A stretch of 64,000 nucleotides of DNA. It comes from Apiotrichum sp. Y4204. Lineage: Eukaryota; Basidiomycota; Tremellomycetes; Trichosporonales; Trichosporonaceae. The notes under the pieces were generated by a model. That model did not search any database, had not been told where the DNA came from, and saw only the letters and a list, made by a program, of their open reading frames with translations. Location of the stretch: positions 248,001 to 312,000 of the forward strand of contig JAMYHL010000027.1 of the NCBI GenBank assembly GCA_025531455.1, read 5' to 3'. The position numbers and the translations under genes are program-made. Each line of letters starts with the position of its first letter. Positions within the stretch are counted from its first letter, which is position 1. Of the stretch, positions 43,722 through 58,594 are shown in pieces.

Positions 43722-44651
43722 CTACTGGTTACCGCTGACGGAGGGCGCGGGGTAGGTGACGCGGCCGTGTTGGCCATGCTGGTGGCCTCCCCACTGGCCC
43801 TGCTGCTGCTGCTGGTGGTGGCCCGACTGGCCGTGCTGTTGACCGGTCCACTGGCCTTGCTGGCCCGACTGGCCTGCCTGGCCCTGCTGTTGACCGCCCC
43901 ACTGGCCCTGCTGGCCCGCCTGGCCCGACTGGCCGGACTGGCCTGACTGGCCTTGCTGGCCCGACTGTCCGGACTGGCCCTGCTGGCCCGACTGGCCGGA
44001 CTGTCCGGACTGGCCTTGCTGTCCAGACCCAGACTGACCTTGCTGGCCGGATTGACCTTGCTGGCCCGACTGGCCGGACTGGCCTGACTGGCCGGACTGC
44101 CCCTGCTGGCCCGGCTGTCCTTGCTGTCCTTGTTGTCCTTGTTGTCCTTGCTGTCCTTGCTGACCCCCCTGGCCCTGCTGAGGCGGCTGGATCTGCGGCC
44201 TGCCGGAGCCTTGCCCGTTGATAACGCCCGCAATGAAGTTCCACGCCACGCCACACCAGTTGCGGCAGGCAGCCTTGCCAGCCGGGGTATCAAGGCCACT
44301 CGTGACTGATTGGCAAGTGGATACGAGGACGGGGACCTGGATAAGGGGGCAGAAGCGGCCGAGAGAGGCGGGGTTTGCGCAAATGCTGTCGCACGAGATT
44401 CTGCCGTTACGCTCGGCGAGCGAGCGCTTGTCGGAACCGTGGAACTCGCCCTTGAGTGCCTTGGCAAAGTCGGGGTCCTCGCTCAGGTCGGTAAGCGCGT
44501 CGTATACCACGCGATAGGTCGTCGTGTCGTCTATGCCCTCGGGAACTGGTGTCTGCATCTCCGCGTTCAACACCAGACCGACTGGAGGGGAGGCAGGGGC
44601 AGCAAGCGAGATGCTGGCCAGGCTGGCGAGGAGGGCGAGGGAGAACTTCAT
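43722..44651 (-). CDS. Secreted Cys-rich protein with GQQGQSGQ repeat tail
   Basis: The protein has 309 residues in one exon, starting at ATG 44651. A signal peptide (MKFSLALLASLASISLAAPA) is followed by an acidic pro-like stretch and a Lys75-Arg76 Kex2-type site. A compact domain has six cysteines (87, 91, 101, 113, 129, 133), enough for three disulfides. From about residue 150 to the end it is built almost only of Gly, Gln and Ser (GQQGQSGQSGQ), later with Trp and His (WGGQQQ, GHHQQQ). Such a tail resembles extracellular gel, adhesive or silk-like material rather than an enzyme. There is no GPI signal. I know no family for the Cys domain. Function is not assigned; secretion is strongly supported. 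Confidence 0.82.
   Translation of the reverse strand: MKFSLALLASLASISLAAPASPPVGLVLNAEMQTPVPEGIDDTTTYRVVYDALTDLSEDPDFAKALKGEFHGSDKRSLAERNGRISCDSICANPASLGRFCPLIQVPVLVSTCQSVTSGLDTPAGKAACRNWCGVAWNFIAGVINGQGSGRPQIQPPQQGQGGQQGQQGQQGQQGQQGQPGQQGQSGQSGQSGQSGQQGQSGQQGQSGSGQQGQSGQSGQSGQQGQSGQSGQQGQSGQSGQSGQAGQQGQWGGQQQGQAGQSGQQGQWTGQQHGQSGHHQQQQQGQWGGHQHGQHGRVTYPAPSVSGNQ
43760..44190 (-). repeat. GGCCAGxCxGGC-type repeats encoding GQxGQ
   Basis: On the plus strand, CTGGCCCGACTGGCC and CTGTCCTTG units recur with 9-, 15- and 18-base spacing. They encode the GQSGQ/GQQGQ tail. The run TTGTTGTCC... around 44118-44160 is the most regular part, with a 9-base period. Confidence 0.8.
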
Positions 44652-44793
44652 GGCTAATGTTAGCTGAAGTGAGATGGGGACGGCTCACTGTACAAGGGAG
44701 GTGACTGTGAGTCGTTGGGCTTCAAGGTGAGAGTCGTTGAGTTGACGAGGGCAGTCAATTGTGTGACGGACTCCCTGTGAACATGGCCTCCCT

Positions 44794-44799
44794 TTTATA
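44794..44799 (-). promoter_or_regulatory. TATA box of the Gln-Gly-Ser repeat gene
   Basis: On the minus strand the sequence reads ATATAAAAGGGAGG about 145 bases before the ATG at 44651. It is the best TATA match in the upstream region. Distance allows a leader of 50-110 bases. Confidence 0.5.
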
Positions 44800-45313
44800 T
44801 CTTATCGCGGCATCTCGATCCTCTAATCGTTAGGAAGGTGCAGGGCGCCAAAACAGCAGCTTCAAGTTTGCTCTCCCCATGGGGCCGTCCACCGGCACTC
44901 AAGGGACCCACTTCGTTGCCGTCCACCTCGAAACGCTACTCGCCTTGTCCTCGCAACCATTATGCTCGGAATAGTGTAATCGGGATAGTTCCCTCTCTCC
45001 TTGTCGATGATGGATGAGTTTTGCCCATATGCCCGTATCCTCCCGCCACATTTGCCTCCGACCCAACACTGACAACACGTCCACCGGATTCTGATAGATT
45101 AGAGTTGTGTTTCAGACCACCGGCTCCTCGGACCTGCGCTATACGGCTCCGATGGGGTGCACCGCCGTTCCAGAACGCTGGTATCCAGGGCCATCCGAAC
45201 TCGGCACCTTGACTATATGGGCCAGAAGTCTGGCTAGTGTACATCGGTTTCTGGTCTTGGCGCTCGGCTCTGACCCGGTCAATGGTCTGGAAGCATGTAC
45301 CTCTCATGGACGT

Positions 45314-45368
45314 CATCCAGTCGGGGAGATTCAGTCGGGGGGTTCAGTCGGGGATATCCAGTCGGGGT
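45314..45368 (+). repeat. Short CAGTCGGGG repeat, four copies
   Basis: The 9-mer CAGTCGGGG occurs four times with 14-17 base spacing, preceded by CC or TT. Spacing is irregular and the flanks differ. It is a possible cluster of transcription-factor sites or a decayed minisatellite. Confidence 0.65.
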
Positions 45369-47555
45369 TCTGGTTCTCGAGATGGCTCTCTATCAAGGTT
45401 ATCTTGACTGGCAACAGAGTGTAAGTTAGTCGGACGCCTATATGCTCGTTGCAGCTTGACAACTTACGGCGCGTCGTCCTCTTGGCACCCCGGAGCAGTA
45501 TTCTCATGACGCGTTCACGCCGCCATGCAGAACACGTAACTTGACAACCCGTATTCCGTACCCGGCCGAGGCCCCGATTATCTTCCCGTTGTGATCGAGC
45601 GTGCAACGACGGGTTTGGTTCCTGTTCCAACAACGCGTAAACCTTGTGATTCCAGCAACACCTCGGCTGGTCTTAATTTGCGCCTACACTCCGCGCTTCA
45701 CGGCCATTCGTCTCGTGGAGATCCCGGGCCGGCATGATGCTTAAACTAAATCTTGTGCCCCGTTGCGACGCCCGTCCGAGGCTCTAGTCTATGGCCTCGG
45801 GGCGACAAGAGACGGACACGACGACGCCGCCGCGCGCCGAGATGATCATGTGCTCACGACATGTCCACATGCACGCTAAACTTCGTTTGGTGTTCGGCAC
45901 CAGCAACAAGGTCACGATGACAGCACCTTTGTGCGCTGCCCGAAGCTCACATTGTCGTTGACCGATTCTGTTTGCGACCTGAATGCATCTGACTTGTTTG
46001 CCCCCGAGTATCAGTACTGTGGGGCGGCCATGGGAGCCACAAGACTGGTAAGAGCTGGAGGTGGAGTTAGAGGCAGGATCGGAGGTGGATACGGGTCTGG
46101 CCTAGGGGATCTGTATTCGGCATCGCACATCAATGCTGGTCCAGACAAGAGTTGTTGGTTACGGGGGGAACGGGATACCAGCGCCCGCTCCAGGCCGCCG
46201 ATCCGGAAGTATGCTTTACGGCGGAGTGATAGACTGGAGAACACCAACGCCTGGCCCTGCGTTGTCCAGACGACAGGACTGAGAGACAAGATGGGCCGTC
46301 GAGGAGTGCTCGACGGACGCCCGCAAGCCGAGCAAATCGTTCTGCAGGGACTCCACGCCGCAGCGGAGGGAGGGGGCCAACACTTAGAAACCGAGATATA
46401 CTTTGAGAATTGCGTCTCGGGGTCAGGTGGCAATCCCGATCTGATCCGTTTGTGGATCTGTCCAACCGCCTATCAGATACAGTTCAGCGCAGCTGGGTGA
46501 AGCTCCGGTCCCAGAGCAAGGTTGGTCAGTTCGACTTCGTTGTGAAGAGAGATACAGGAGCTAGTCGCGTCGCGACCACGCAAAATGTGTCAAAGGGACC
46601 TCCGGAGCTCCAAAGCTGCAGGAGTGTAGTCGTTGCGACCACCTGCCAAAGACTGATGTAGGAGTAAACAGCAACAACTCGAATATGAGAAGATTGCGTT
46701 TATGGTAGAGCACTCCACACCACACTTGCTCCACTGTCCCCTTTACAAGTACCACAACCGCCATAGCCCAGTATCCACGTTCAGGATACTGCACTCCGCC
46801 TTCAGATTGCCGGGAAGCACACACCGAATGCTTCTTCTGGACAAAACAGGGTCATGCCAGGACGAGACGCTGGATAGTTATCCCGTGTGACACACACTCT
46901 ATACTTTCCACACTACAAGCAATGGTGTTGTTGATCCTTTTCGGCTGCTGGAGCAGAACAGCAAGGACACGGAACGGACAAGGTTTCGGAGGCTGTACCG
47001 CACTCCAGGGCGGGCCGGAAAAGTTGCCGTTAGCCCTTGTTCCGTTCCATCGATCCTGAGTCCATGTTGCATCTTGAACATTTACAATCGCATTAACCCA
47101 CGGCTTGCGTGCGGGCCGTCAAGACCGGCCAGTCTTTGCCTCAAGATGGATCACGTTTGCCGCGTTGTTCGGCTCGTGCTCCACTGATGCTGACCTTCAA
47201 GCCTGCCTAACGACCTGACCGGGTATGGCGACCTAACATCCCCTTCCCGCACCGACGGTTCAGAGTAGACGATGCACAGCGAGTCTTCCAGTTTGGACCA
47301 CATTGCGGAAATCGGTCCGGTACTTACACACCCAAAGGAGAGAATGATGAAACATGCTACCCTTCCGCTTGCTTCAGACTACATCTTCTCCCCCCTCGCC
47401 GGTATGCACATCCAGAGACCAGGTCTCGGAGACTACGTGACGACGGGCACCGGAACGTAAACTTTATGCAGGACAAGATCGACATTTTGTGCCTGTAACA
47501 ACAAAGCGAGCAAGCCCAGACGGAAGACGCACCTACAACGCGCATCGGGTACAGG

Positions 47556-47561
47556 TATAAA
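47556..47561 (+). promoter_or_regulatory. TATA box of the DUF4832-type gene
   Basis: TATAAA occurs about 80 bases before the ATG at 47637, with a purine-rich AAGACAAGAAAAG next to it. Position and sequence fit a fungal core promoter. Confidence 0.55.
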
Positions 47562-47636
47562 GACAAGAAAAGAACGCTCGGGGGACTCCCCTCCCCAACT
47601 CGTTCCGTCCTCATCTTGTCGGCTGTCTTGATCACC

Positions 47637-49317
47637 ATGATCCCGTTCGTCGCCCTCATCGCGCTCGTCTCCGCCCTGTCCGGCGCGAGCGCGTACACCC
47701 CTCTTTCGCACAAGGAGTATGAGGCGCTCAACAACCCTGCACGTGGCGTCGTCGGACACCAGGACATCAACCTCTCCAACTCTGGCTCGGGAGTCAGTGT
47801 CGGCGCGATCAACTGGGCAGTGCAGAACAACAAGCCTTTCCAGCAGGCAACGGTCTATTTCGACACCCGTGTCGATGGGTCTCCCCTCAGCGACGCGGAC
47901 CTCAATGTCCTCGACACTAGCTTGGGAATGTACCGCACCGCCGGAGTCAAGGTTGCGCTTCGCTTTGCGTACACGGCGTCGGACAAGGTCCAACCCTATG
48001 AGCCTGCCGAGGACAAACTCATCGCCCAGGTCGCCCAAATCAAGCCCGTCCTCGACAAGTACAAGGACGTGATCTACATGGTGCAGCAAGGCTTTGTGAG
48101 TGCTCCGTGACGGCCAAGCCGGCCGTGCCCGCGAGGCACCCGCGTTTCACGCGGCGTCTGATCCTTCTTACTGCGTGCCTTTCATCTCTAACGTTAGATT
48201 GGTATCTGGGGAGAGCAGTACTACACCACAAACTTCGGCACCAAGGGCCAGGTCTCGAGCGAGCAGTGGGCATCGCGCAACAAGGTCGCCGATGCCATTC
48301 TCGATGCCACACCGGGCGTGACATGGGCGAGCATGCGTACCCCCCAGATCAAGGACAACTTTGTTGGAGGCCTCACGCCCGTGACTGCCGACCAGGCGTT
48401 TGGCACCAGCAAGGCCGCGCGCATCGGACATCACAACGACTGTGTCTTTGGAAACGAGGACGACCAGGGTGAGTGGATAATCGTGTGGCCGCTAGCAACT
48501 GCACCAGCAGCTTCCACTCGCGCTCAGTCCCAGTATCAACTCCATACTGACCTCAGGCTCCTACCGCGAGAAGGACTGGGACGGCCCGGACCACCAGTAC
48601 GTGCGCGTCGACTCGGCCTTCACTCCTCGCGGCGGCGAGGTGTGCGGCGAAGCCACGAATGCCGAGCTGTACGCGTGCCCACGTGCACTCAAGGTTCTTT
48701 CGGAGGAGCACTGGAGCTACATCAACCTGTGGAAACCCGAGATCTACGATGCAGCGTGGACCGCACAGGGGTGCTACGACGAGATCCGCGGCCGCCTCGG
48801 ATATCGCTACGAGCTCGGCGCCAATACGAGCGGCAACGCCGTCGCGTTGACAAACAAGGGCTTTGCCTCCGCGATGCAGGCATACACTGCCGGCGTCCTC
48901 CTCGTACCGAAGGATGCGGCCCTTGCAAAGGGCCAGAACGTGGCAGGATACTACGCCAAGCTGGACATTGACCTGCGCAAAGTCGGCGCGGGGCAGTCCG
49001 TCGACATTCCTCTCACCTTCTGTCTCGGCTCCTCATCGGGGAAGCGAAAGCGCTCGCGCACGGGCAAAGCCTGCCCGACCCCCACCCCCGCGCCGGGCGG
49101 CGCATACGACGCTTTCCTCACCATCTCGGACGACCTCGTCCCCAACAAGGCGTCGTTCCGTATACTAGTTTCCAACACCGAGACCACGCAGGGCCCGCAG
49201 TGGGCCAAGGACGCGCGTGTCAACGCGCTGGGCGCCGCCATGATTGGCGGCTCGGGCTGCCTCAATGTCGTCCCGCACACGGTCTCGATCTCGGCAGACG
49301 GCGACCTTACCTTCTAG
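47637..49317 (+). CDS. Secreted DUF4874/DUF4832-type protein, putative glycoside hydrolase-like
   Basis: Exons 47637-48095, 48198-48468 and 48557-49317 give 496 residues. Both introns are in frame with GTGAGT donors; the first ends in CTAACGTTAG, the second in CTGACCTCAG. A signal peptide (MIPFVALIALVSALSGASA) is followed by NPARGVVGHQDI, RTAGVKVALRFAYTASD, GIWGEQYYTTNFGTKGQ, RIGHHNDCVFGNEDDQG, GGEVCGEA, HWSYINLW and GCYDEIRGRLGYRYEL. This order is typical of the DUF4874 (barrel-like) plus DUF4832 pair found in secreted bacterial and fungal proteins. Activity is not established; a TIM-barrel hydrolase-like fold is plausible. The start is ATG 47637, as frame codons before it begin at TTG. It is followed in tandem by the GMC oxidoreductase. 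Confidence 0.85.
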
Positions 49318-53261
<3,944 letters not shown>

Positions 53262-53720
53262 TCACACACCAGTCTGTGCATCTAGGACATTCAGTTTCTA
53301 CGTTCGCTTCTCTGCCTACCCGGACAATATGCCATTATCTCTGCTAGATACACTTCGAAGGAGGGCGGCGTCGGCGACGCTGTTCCTCTAGTTACCCAAT
53401 GTATGTAGCGCCAGTTCTCTTCTCCCAGAGCAGTCGAGGAACTGAGTGATTGGTGCGTCGGTGGTCCCAACAGTTACACTCGGGGGTGCCGGAGTACTTA
53501 TATTTCCTTGCGGTGTGACAACTTGGGTCTTCTTGCCCAGCGATATTCGATGAGATTAGATGCTTGTCTCATGTCAATGCAGTACAAAATACAAAAAATA
53601 CAATGATCTCGCTGTGATCATGATTGTTCGTCGTGGTTTGTAGGGGTTTTAGGGGTGGTATCGCCCGGTAAATGAGGGGAAGTTGTAGGGGACTCTAAGA
53701 GGAGAGCTGCAAGGCGTTCA
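53262..53720. other. Convergent intergenic region
   Basis: This is the 3' flank between the GMC gene (+) and the SKN1/KRE6 gene (-). It includes AT-rich tracts (ACAAAATACAAAAAATACAA near 53582) that may direct polyadenylation on either strand. No gene. Confidence 0.5.
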
Positions 53721-55819
53721 CCTAACAGCCGTCGTACAGGCGGTTCCTTGGCTTCTTGAGGTCCACGCCGTTGTTCTCGGCCATATACTTCGTGAGCTGG
53801 TCCCACGACGTGATGTTGGCAATGTCGAATGCGGGACGGATTCTGATGGTCAGCTGTGAACAGGATAGGGCTGTTTGGGGTGGGTTGGCTCACTTTTCAA
53901 TGTAAGAGGCGGTGGGGTAGTCCGGGGGGTTGCAGCCAATGTTGATGTGGTCCGGGTCCTGGTACACACGGACGTAGTCGACCCACATCTCAACGGGCAT
54001 GAGCCTCTCGAGACCGTCGTAGCTGAGGGGAGTCAGTGGAAGCTCAAAAACGGTGAGACGGTTGACACTCACTCGACAGCACCGAAGCTTTCCGACATGC
54101 CGAGGTTCATGATAATGTACATGGGCTCGACGCTGATGAGACGCTGGCCGACCCGTGCGACCTCGTTGGGTGCAAACGCGCCTTGGCGGAGCGTCCAGGT
54201 CTTCCTGCCGGTCGACAACCAGGTGATGTATCCATCGTCGCCGCGCTGGTACTCGAAGCCGTACTTCTCATAGCATCCAGTTGCGTTCGTGTAGCAGTCC
54301 GAGTTGGTAATGGCGAGAACTGAGGAAACTTGCTGCAAGTGGCCACCGCGGTAGTTGTTGAACTGAGCAGTGTCGTCAAACTTCTGCACAGTGTTGGTGT
54401 CATTGATGTAGCGGTATCCGGGATTGAAAGGCGCCCACTGGCCGGACAGAGACACCTCGCCATGGGGAGTGGAGCCATAGTTGTTGACAAGAGCCTCAAA
54501 CACGTCAATCTCGGGGGCACCGCGGCCCACAAAGCCGTTTCCGCGTTTGGGACCGGGGTGGAGAGAGTCACCAGGACAGGTGCAGGCAGAGAGACGAAGG
54601 CCGGGAAGCCAGCTAAGCGCGTTGTCCTTGCCCTGGTCACCCATACCTGCCTCCATCACGGGCTCGCCATTCTTGTCGGTCTGGTTCGGGAACGTGCCAT
54701 AGTCACATTCGTCGTACGTGTATGGCCACATGCCCTCGGTGGTGCCACCATATCCGGCACGGCCGAGGTTGCCCATCGTCCAGACAGCGGGCCAGAGACC
54801 GGGAATGCGAGCGTTACCAGGGAGAGAGACGCCGACTTCGAGGTATCCGCCAGTGTAGCAGAACTGGTTCCAAGACTGGATCATGCCGCCAGTGTACTTC
54901 AGGTCGTGGCTCTCCTTGTCATCCAGCTTGAGAACCAGGTGGCCATTCTCGGTGTACGCGTAGCTCGGGTCGTACCACTCCTTGTTGCCAGTGGGCCAGT
55001 AATGAAGGTCGACGGCGGTCCAGAAGGGATCGTCTCCGGGGAAGAAAGTGCGGCCTGGGCGGTTGAACTCGTCGGAGAAGACGAGCTGCATCTCCTTGCC
55101 GTTCTCCATCGAGGTAAACGTCCGGGCATCCTGGGGGGTATCGGGGTCGATGAGGTGGAAGATGGCAAAGTCCTGCGGGGTAACGCGACCAAGCTCGTCT
55201 GGAAGAGGTTGTTCCCGCATCTCGCTGTTAGACGGCGGGACCCAGGACACTTTGTTACGGAAGTGCTCGATGACGGGGTAGCCGACGAAGAGAGCAAGTA
55301 GAATGAGGACCATGATGAGCAGGCATCCGAGGTTGACGAATCCACGGGCGGTGCAGATTGAGCCATTGTCGTCCTTGTCCGGGTTGTGCATGTCATCGTC
55401 GTCCTCGACTTCGGGAAGCCACGAATCTCGCCACGTCTGTGAGTGTGAGCGGCCACGTCGTGCGCCTGGATGATCACGCGAGAACCACTTACAGAGCCCT
55501 TGCCGGCGGTGCTGTACGTCGAGGACGCCACTGATCCTCGCCAGGCGGACCTATCCGGGGGCATGAGGGACGACATTGAGGACGACCGCGGGGGCATGAG
55601 CGACGACATGGACGACCGTGTGCTGGCGGCCACGCTGTTTCTGGGGTCCGTCGCGGGGTCGCCGTATGGCCGCAGGTACATGTTGCTCTGGCTGTTGGTG
55701 CTGGAGAGGGAAGGCGAGGAGCGGGGCGGGCTCGGGGGTAGCGTCGGTGTGTGGCTCGGCAGCGGGGTCACCGCGCGCGGCGGCGACGAGTCTCCGAGCG
55801 GCGAGTAGTTTGAGTCCAT
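53721..55819 (-). CDS. KRE6: SKN1/KRE6-type beta-1,6-glucan assembly protein (GH16-like)
   Basis: This type II membrane protein is needed for beta-1,6-glucan of the cell wall, acting in the secretory pathway. Four exons give about 645 residues. The start is ATG 55819 ([16 protein letters not shown]). A Ser/Pro-rich cytosolic N-terminus of about 110 residues is followed by [15 protein letters not shown], a single transmembrane helix ([19 protein letters not shown]), and a long lumenal GH16-like domain. That domain has [38 protein letters not shown] and the catalytic-type EIDVFE. The last two exons add [15 protein letters not shown] and end NRLYDGC. Introns are at about 55491-55435, 54068-54022 and 53893-53847. 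KRE6 and SKN1 cannot be separated from sequence alone. Confidence 0.96.
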
Positions 55820-56282
55820 AGTGATGTGGAGATGAATCAATGGGGCACGCGGCGATTTGCAGAAAGCAGACCTTTAAGAGAGAATCGTACAATCGTGTGT
55901 TGGCAGTGGCTGTGGCCTTCTCTTGTGCGCAGAGCTCGGCAGCAGTTTTGTTTCAACAGGACGCGTGAACGCGGAGCGGAGCAAAAGGCAAGACAAGACT
56001 GCACACCGTTTCATGCCTCGTACGCCGCTGCGTTGCGCTGGGCGGTACTGGGCGTTGCTGGGCGTTGGCTGTTTGGACAGGCCAACAAGAGTGACTGAAA
56101 GAGTGACTGACGACTCCGCCGCCCACAATCAATCTCGCGCCGCCTCATCCTTTGGCAGTTCAGCGCCTCTCTGTTGCTCTGCGTCCTCTGCTCGCTCCCC
56201 TTGCCGCGTATAGAGATGCACACAAATGCAGGCACAGGCTGGGCAGGGACACCGCCTCTGACGGGGACGAGCGAGGACCAGT

Positions 56283-56330
56283 GAGAGAGCAGAGAGAGAG
56301 CAGAGAGAGAGCAGAGAGAGAGAGACAGGA
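56283..56330. repeat. GA-rich microsatellite
   Basis: The plus strand repeats GAGAGAGCA with a period of about 10-11 bases, then GAGAGAGAGACAGG. It lies about 460 bases upstream of the SKN1/KRE6 start. GA tracts can bind GAGA-type factors, but this is not shown here. Confidence 0.8.
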
Positions 56331-57146
56331 TTGTTTTGCTAGCTCGGACGCCAGCGTTGCACTGGTTCCTTTGTTATAACCTGAGACACAAACGCAAGGG
56401 AATCGCAGGGAATGGGGGGATGGGCAAGATACGCCAGCCCCCACGATCTGCAACAACAAACAAACACACAGCAGGCCAGCAGTCAGTCAAAAAGGCGGTG
56501 GAACGGAGAGTTTTCTACTTCTTTTAGCTCGGGGCCAGTAGCACAGCAGCAACGAACCAGGCCGGGGGGTGGGGGGCTTTGGGGTGTCTTAGGGACTGCA
56601 AAGGGTGGCGCGCGGGAGGCGGTCGCGAGGCAGTGTTCCTCTGTTCCTTTTCCCCCTCCTGCCCCCTCCCCCTCCCAAACGTCCGTTCTGTTCCTTTTGA
56701 GTAGTTTAGGACTGGGTCTCCACCTGGCCACCTAGTAGAGTACCGGAGAGTCTTCCGACAAACTCAACCCTCTCAACTCTCGTTCGGGAGCTGGACCCGA
56801 GCTACCAGATCAAAAAAGGCCAATTTCCATTCAGACACAATACCCAAAGCCCAAAGGGCCATTCAATTTTCGCTCCTCGCCTTTGCCGGTACCTGGAACA
56901 AGAGCAGTCCGCGCGTCTGCCGGCATTTTATCTGCTCTTGCCGCGAGCCTCTTGCCCTTTAGCTGTCGTCCGCTCGCCCCCGTGAGCTTCTTTTCCCCTG
57001 CGCGCACACCCTGTGCATACGCGGTTTCTGCCCGTGTCCCTTCAGTCACTGCTGTTGTATTGCGTATACCCCCTCTGTTATCCCGCGACCCCAGGATTAT
57101 CAGCTCGCGAGATTTATCGTTATTATCCCTCTCTTGCGGTGTGGGA

Positions 57147-57175
57147 TGATCCGATGATCTGATGATCTGATGATC
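57147..57175. repeat. TGATGATC(C) repeat, first cluster
   Basis: The plus strand reads GATCCGATGATCTGATGATC in tandem, about 1.4 kb upstream of the carboxylase start. The same unit recurs at 57350-57385. Confidence 0.7.
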
Positions 57176-57349
57176 AGGGACGGGGGGCAGCACTGGAATA
57201 CGTGTTTCACTCAAATGGATTCAGGAGAGCGGGTGAGAGGCATGAGAGGGCGGTGAAGACAGCGAACATTGGAGCACACACACACAGAGTATGGTGGGGG
57301 ACAGCACATGCAGCACAGGATGATCGATAGCGCATGTGTCATGTGTAAC

Positions 57350-57385
57350 CTCTGATGATCTGATGCATCTGATGATCTGATGAGT
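57350..57385. repeat. TGATGATC(C) repeat, second cluster
   Basis: Four overlapping CTGATGATC/CTGATGCATC units on the plus strand, about 180 bases after the first cluster. Two clusters of the same palindrome-like unit may mark a regulatory site. Confidence 0.7.
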
Positions 57386-58594
57386 GATGCACAGCGCACA
57401 GCCCGACCCAGCTCACGTTGTCAAAGATCAGGCAAATGCTTTCAAACAACAACTCAAAACACTCCGAGAGTTTGATGAGAGCTTTGTCGTGGCGGTGCCC
57501 ATTTCCTAATTTCCTGTTCCCATTCCCACAGTGCGTGTCGTAATTCTGTCCCAAAGATTATTGCCAGGATTCCACCGAGCCCACTACGAGTTCGCTCTCC
57601 TGCCCCACTCTTTGACGCTGGGCGCGCTGGGCTTGGTGCTGGGCGCAGGTCGTGCTGTTTGCATTCCGCGATGATCTGATATCTGCGACGGTTGATGAAA
57701 CACTGCTCGGATGCTGATCATCCTCATGTAGTTGGAATGTAGTTGGAACTATTTGCGCGTGGGCTCGACGCTGTGTCGCGTATAGCGTACTGTACGTAGT
57801 CGTATCTATGGATCTGGTCGTACTGTCGTATCTGTGGTGTGCACGTGCCAGCAGCGACGTCGACCAAAGCCTATCGTCGACAAGAGTCCGTCCGAGAGGC
57901 ACTTATCGAGACACACCGTTGGCACAAGAGGGCAGTCGTTCCCGAAGACTGCGGGAACCGGGAACCACGGCTTTCTCACGTACTCACTTTGTCGGGTTGG
58001 CTGAACGATCAAGCAAACAAATGCTCCGCGCTCTGAGAATGGCCAGCCACCACGCGTCGCGACCCCGCCCCGGTGAAGCCCAATGTCTGTGCTCCCAAGG
58101 CGGGCTGGTCATTCATCTCTTTACCGCCCAGCTTCGAAGTTCTCTGTCTGCGATCAACATCTGCGCGAGCCCTCCTCTGAACCCCTCACGTACATACAGT
58201 ACATCTGACACGCTCTTATCAACCCCACAGCTCAACATCGAGCAGCCGACAATGGACCCATGGCTTGGGGGCGTGAAGCATTGTGGGGATTGTGGAATTG
58301 TGGACGACAATAAAAGCTGCATGTGGCATCCGCATGGCCCGCTCGTCGCCTCTTCGCGTCTTCACGTCATCCGGCGTTCGGCGACTTGCCATCATCTAGG
58401 CCGGTTGCATTCCGGCGACGACCGGCATCATCGACAATCCAGCCCGGGCCGAGTGGTTGGTGGGGGTGGGCAGTCGGGCGTCACCGACGAGCACATCCTC
58501 GACAATGACCGGATTCTTCGCAGTGTAATATCGTGATGCGCTCCATAAGACCATGAGCCCAGCCGCAGGACGCTGGCATTCCCCAACACTCACA

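Larger units (their letters stand above)
44652..47636. other. Divergent gene-free region, 3 kb
   Basis: This lies between the starts of the Gln-Gly-Ser repeat gene (-) and the DUF4832-type gene (+). It contains a TATA element for each and a small CAGTCGGGG repeat at 45314-45368. A 189-codon frame at 45931-46500 starts with GTG and has no domain support. No gene is called. Confidence 0.5.
55820..58594. other. Divergent gene-free region, 2.8 kb
   Basis: This lies between the starts of the SKN1/KRE6 gene (-) and the acyl-CoA carboxylase (+). It contains a GA-rich microsatellite at 56283-56330, long pyrimidine tracts near 56640-56690 and TGATGATC repeats near 57147 and 57350. Several small upstream frames occur before the carboxylase start. 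No gene is supported. Confidence 0.5.

Noticed and set aside
45314..45368. CAGTCGGGG repeats considered as a CRISPR-like array
   Set aside because: Units are 9 bases with irregular 14-17 base spacing, in a eukaryotic genome without cas genes.
45931..46500. 189-codon plus-strand frame in the 3-kb gene-free region
   Set aside because: It starts with GTG, shows no domain, and codon use does not resemble real genes here.
47272..47460. 62-codon ATG frame just upstream of the DUF4832-type gene
   Set aside because: It is short, with no signal peptide or domain, and overlaps the promoter of that gene. It could be an upstream frame but is not supported as a gene.
54330..55301. 323-codon plus-strand frame opposite SKN1/KRE6
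   Set aside because: The minus strand carries all SKN1/KRE6 motifs; the plus frame is an antisense shadow.
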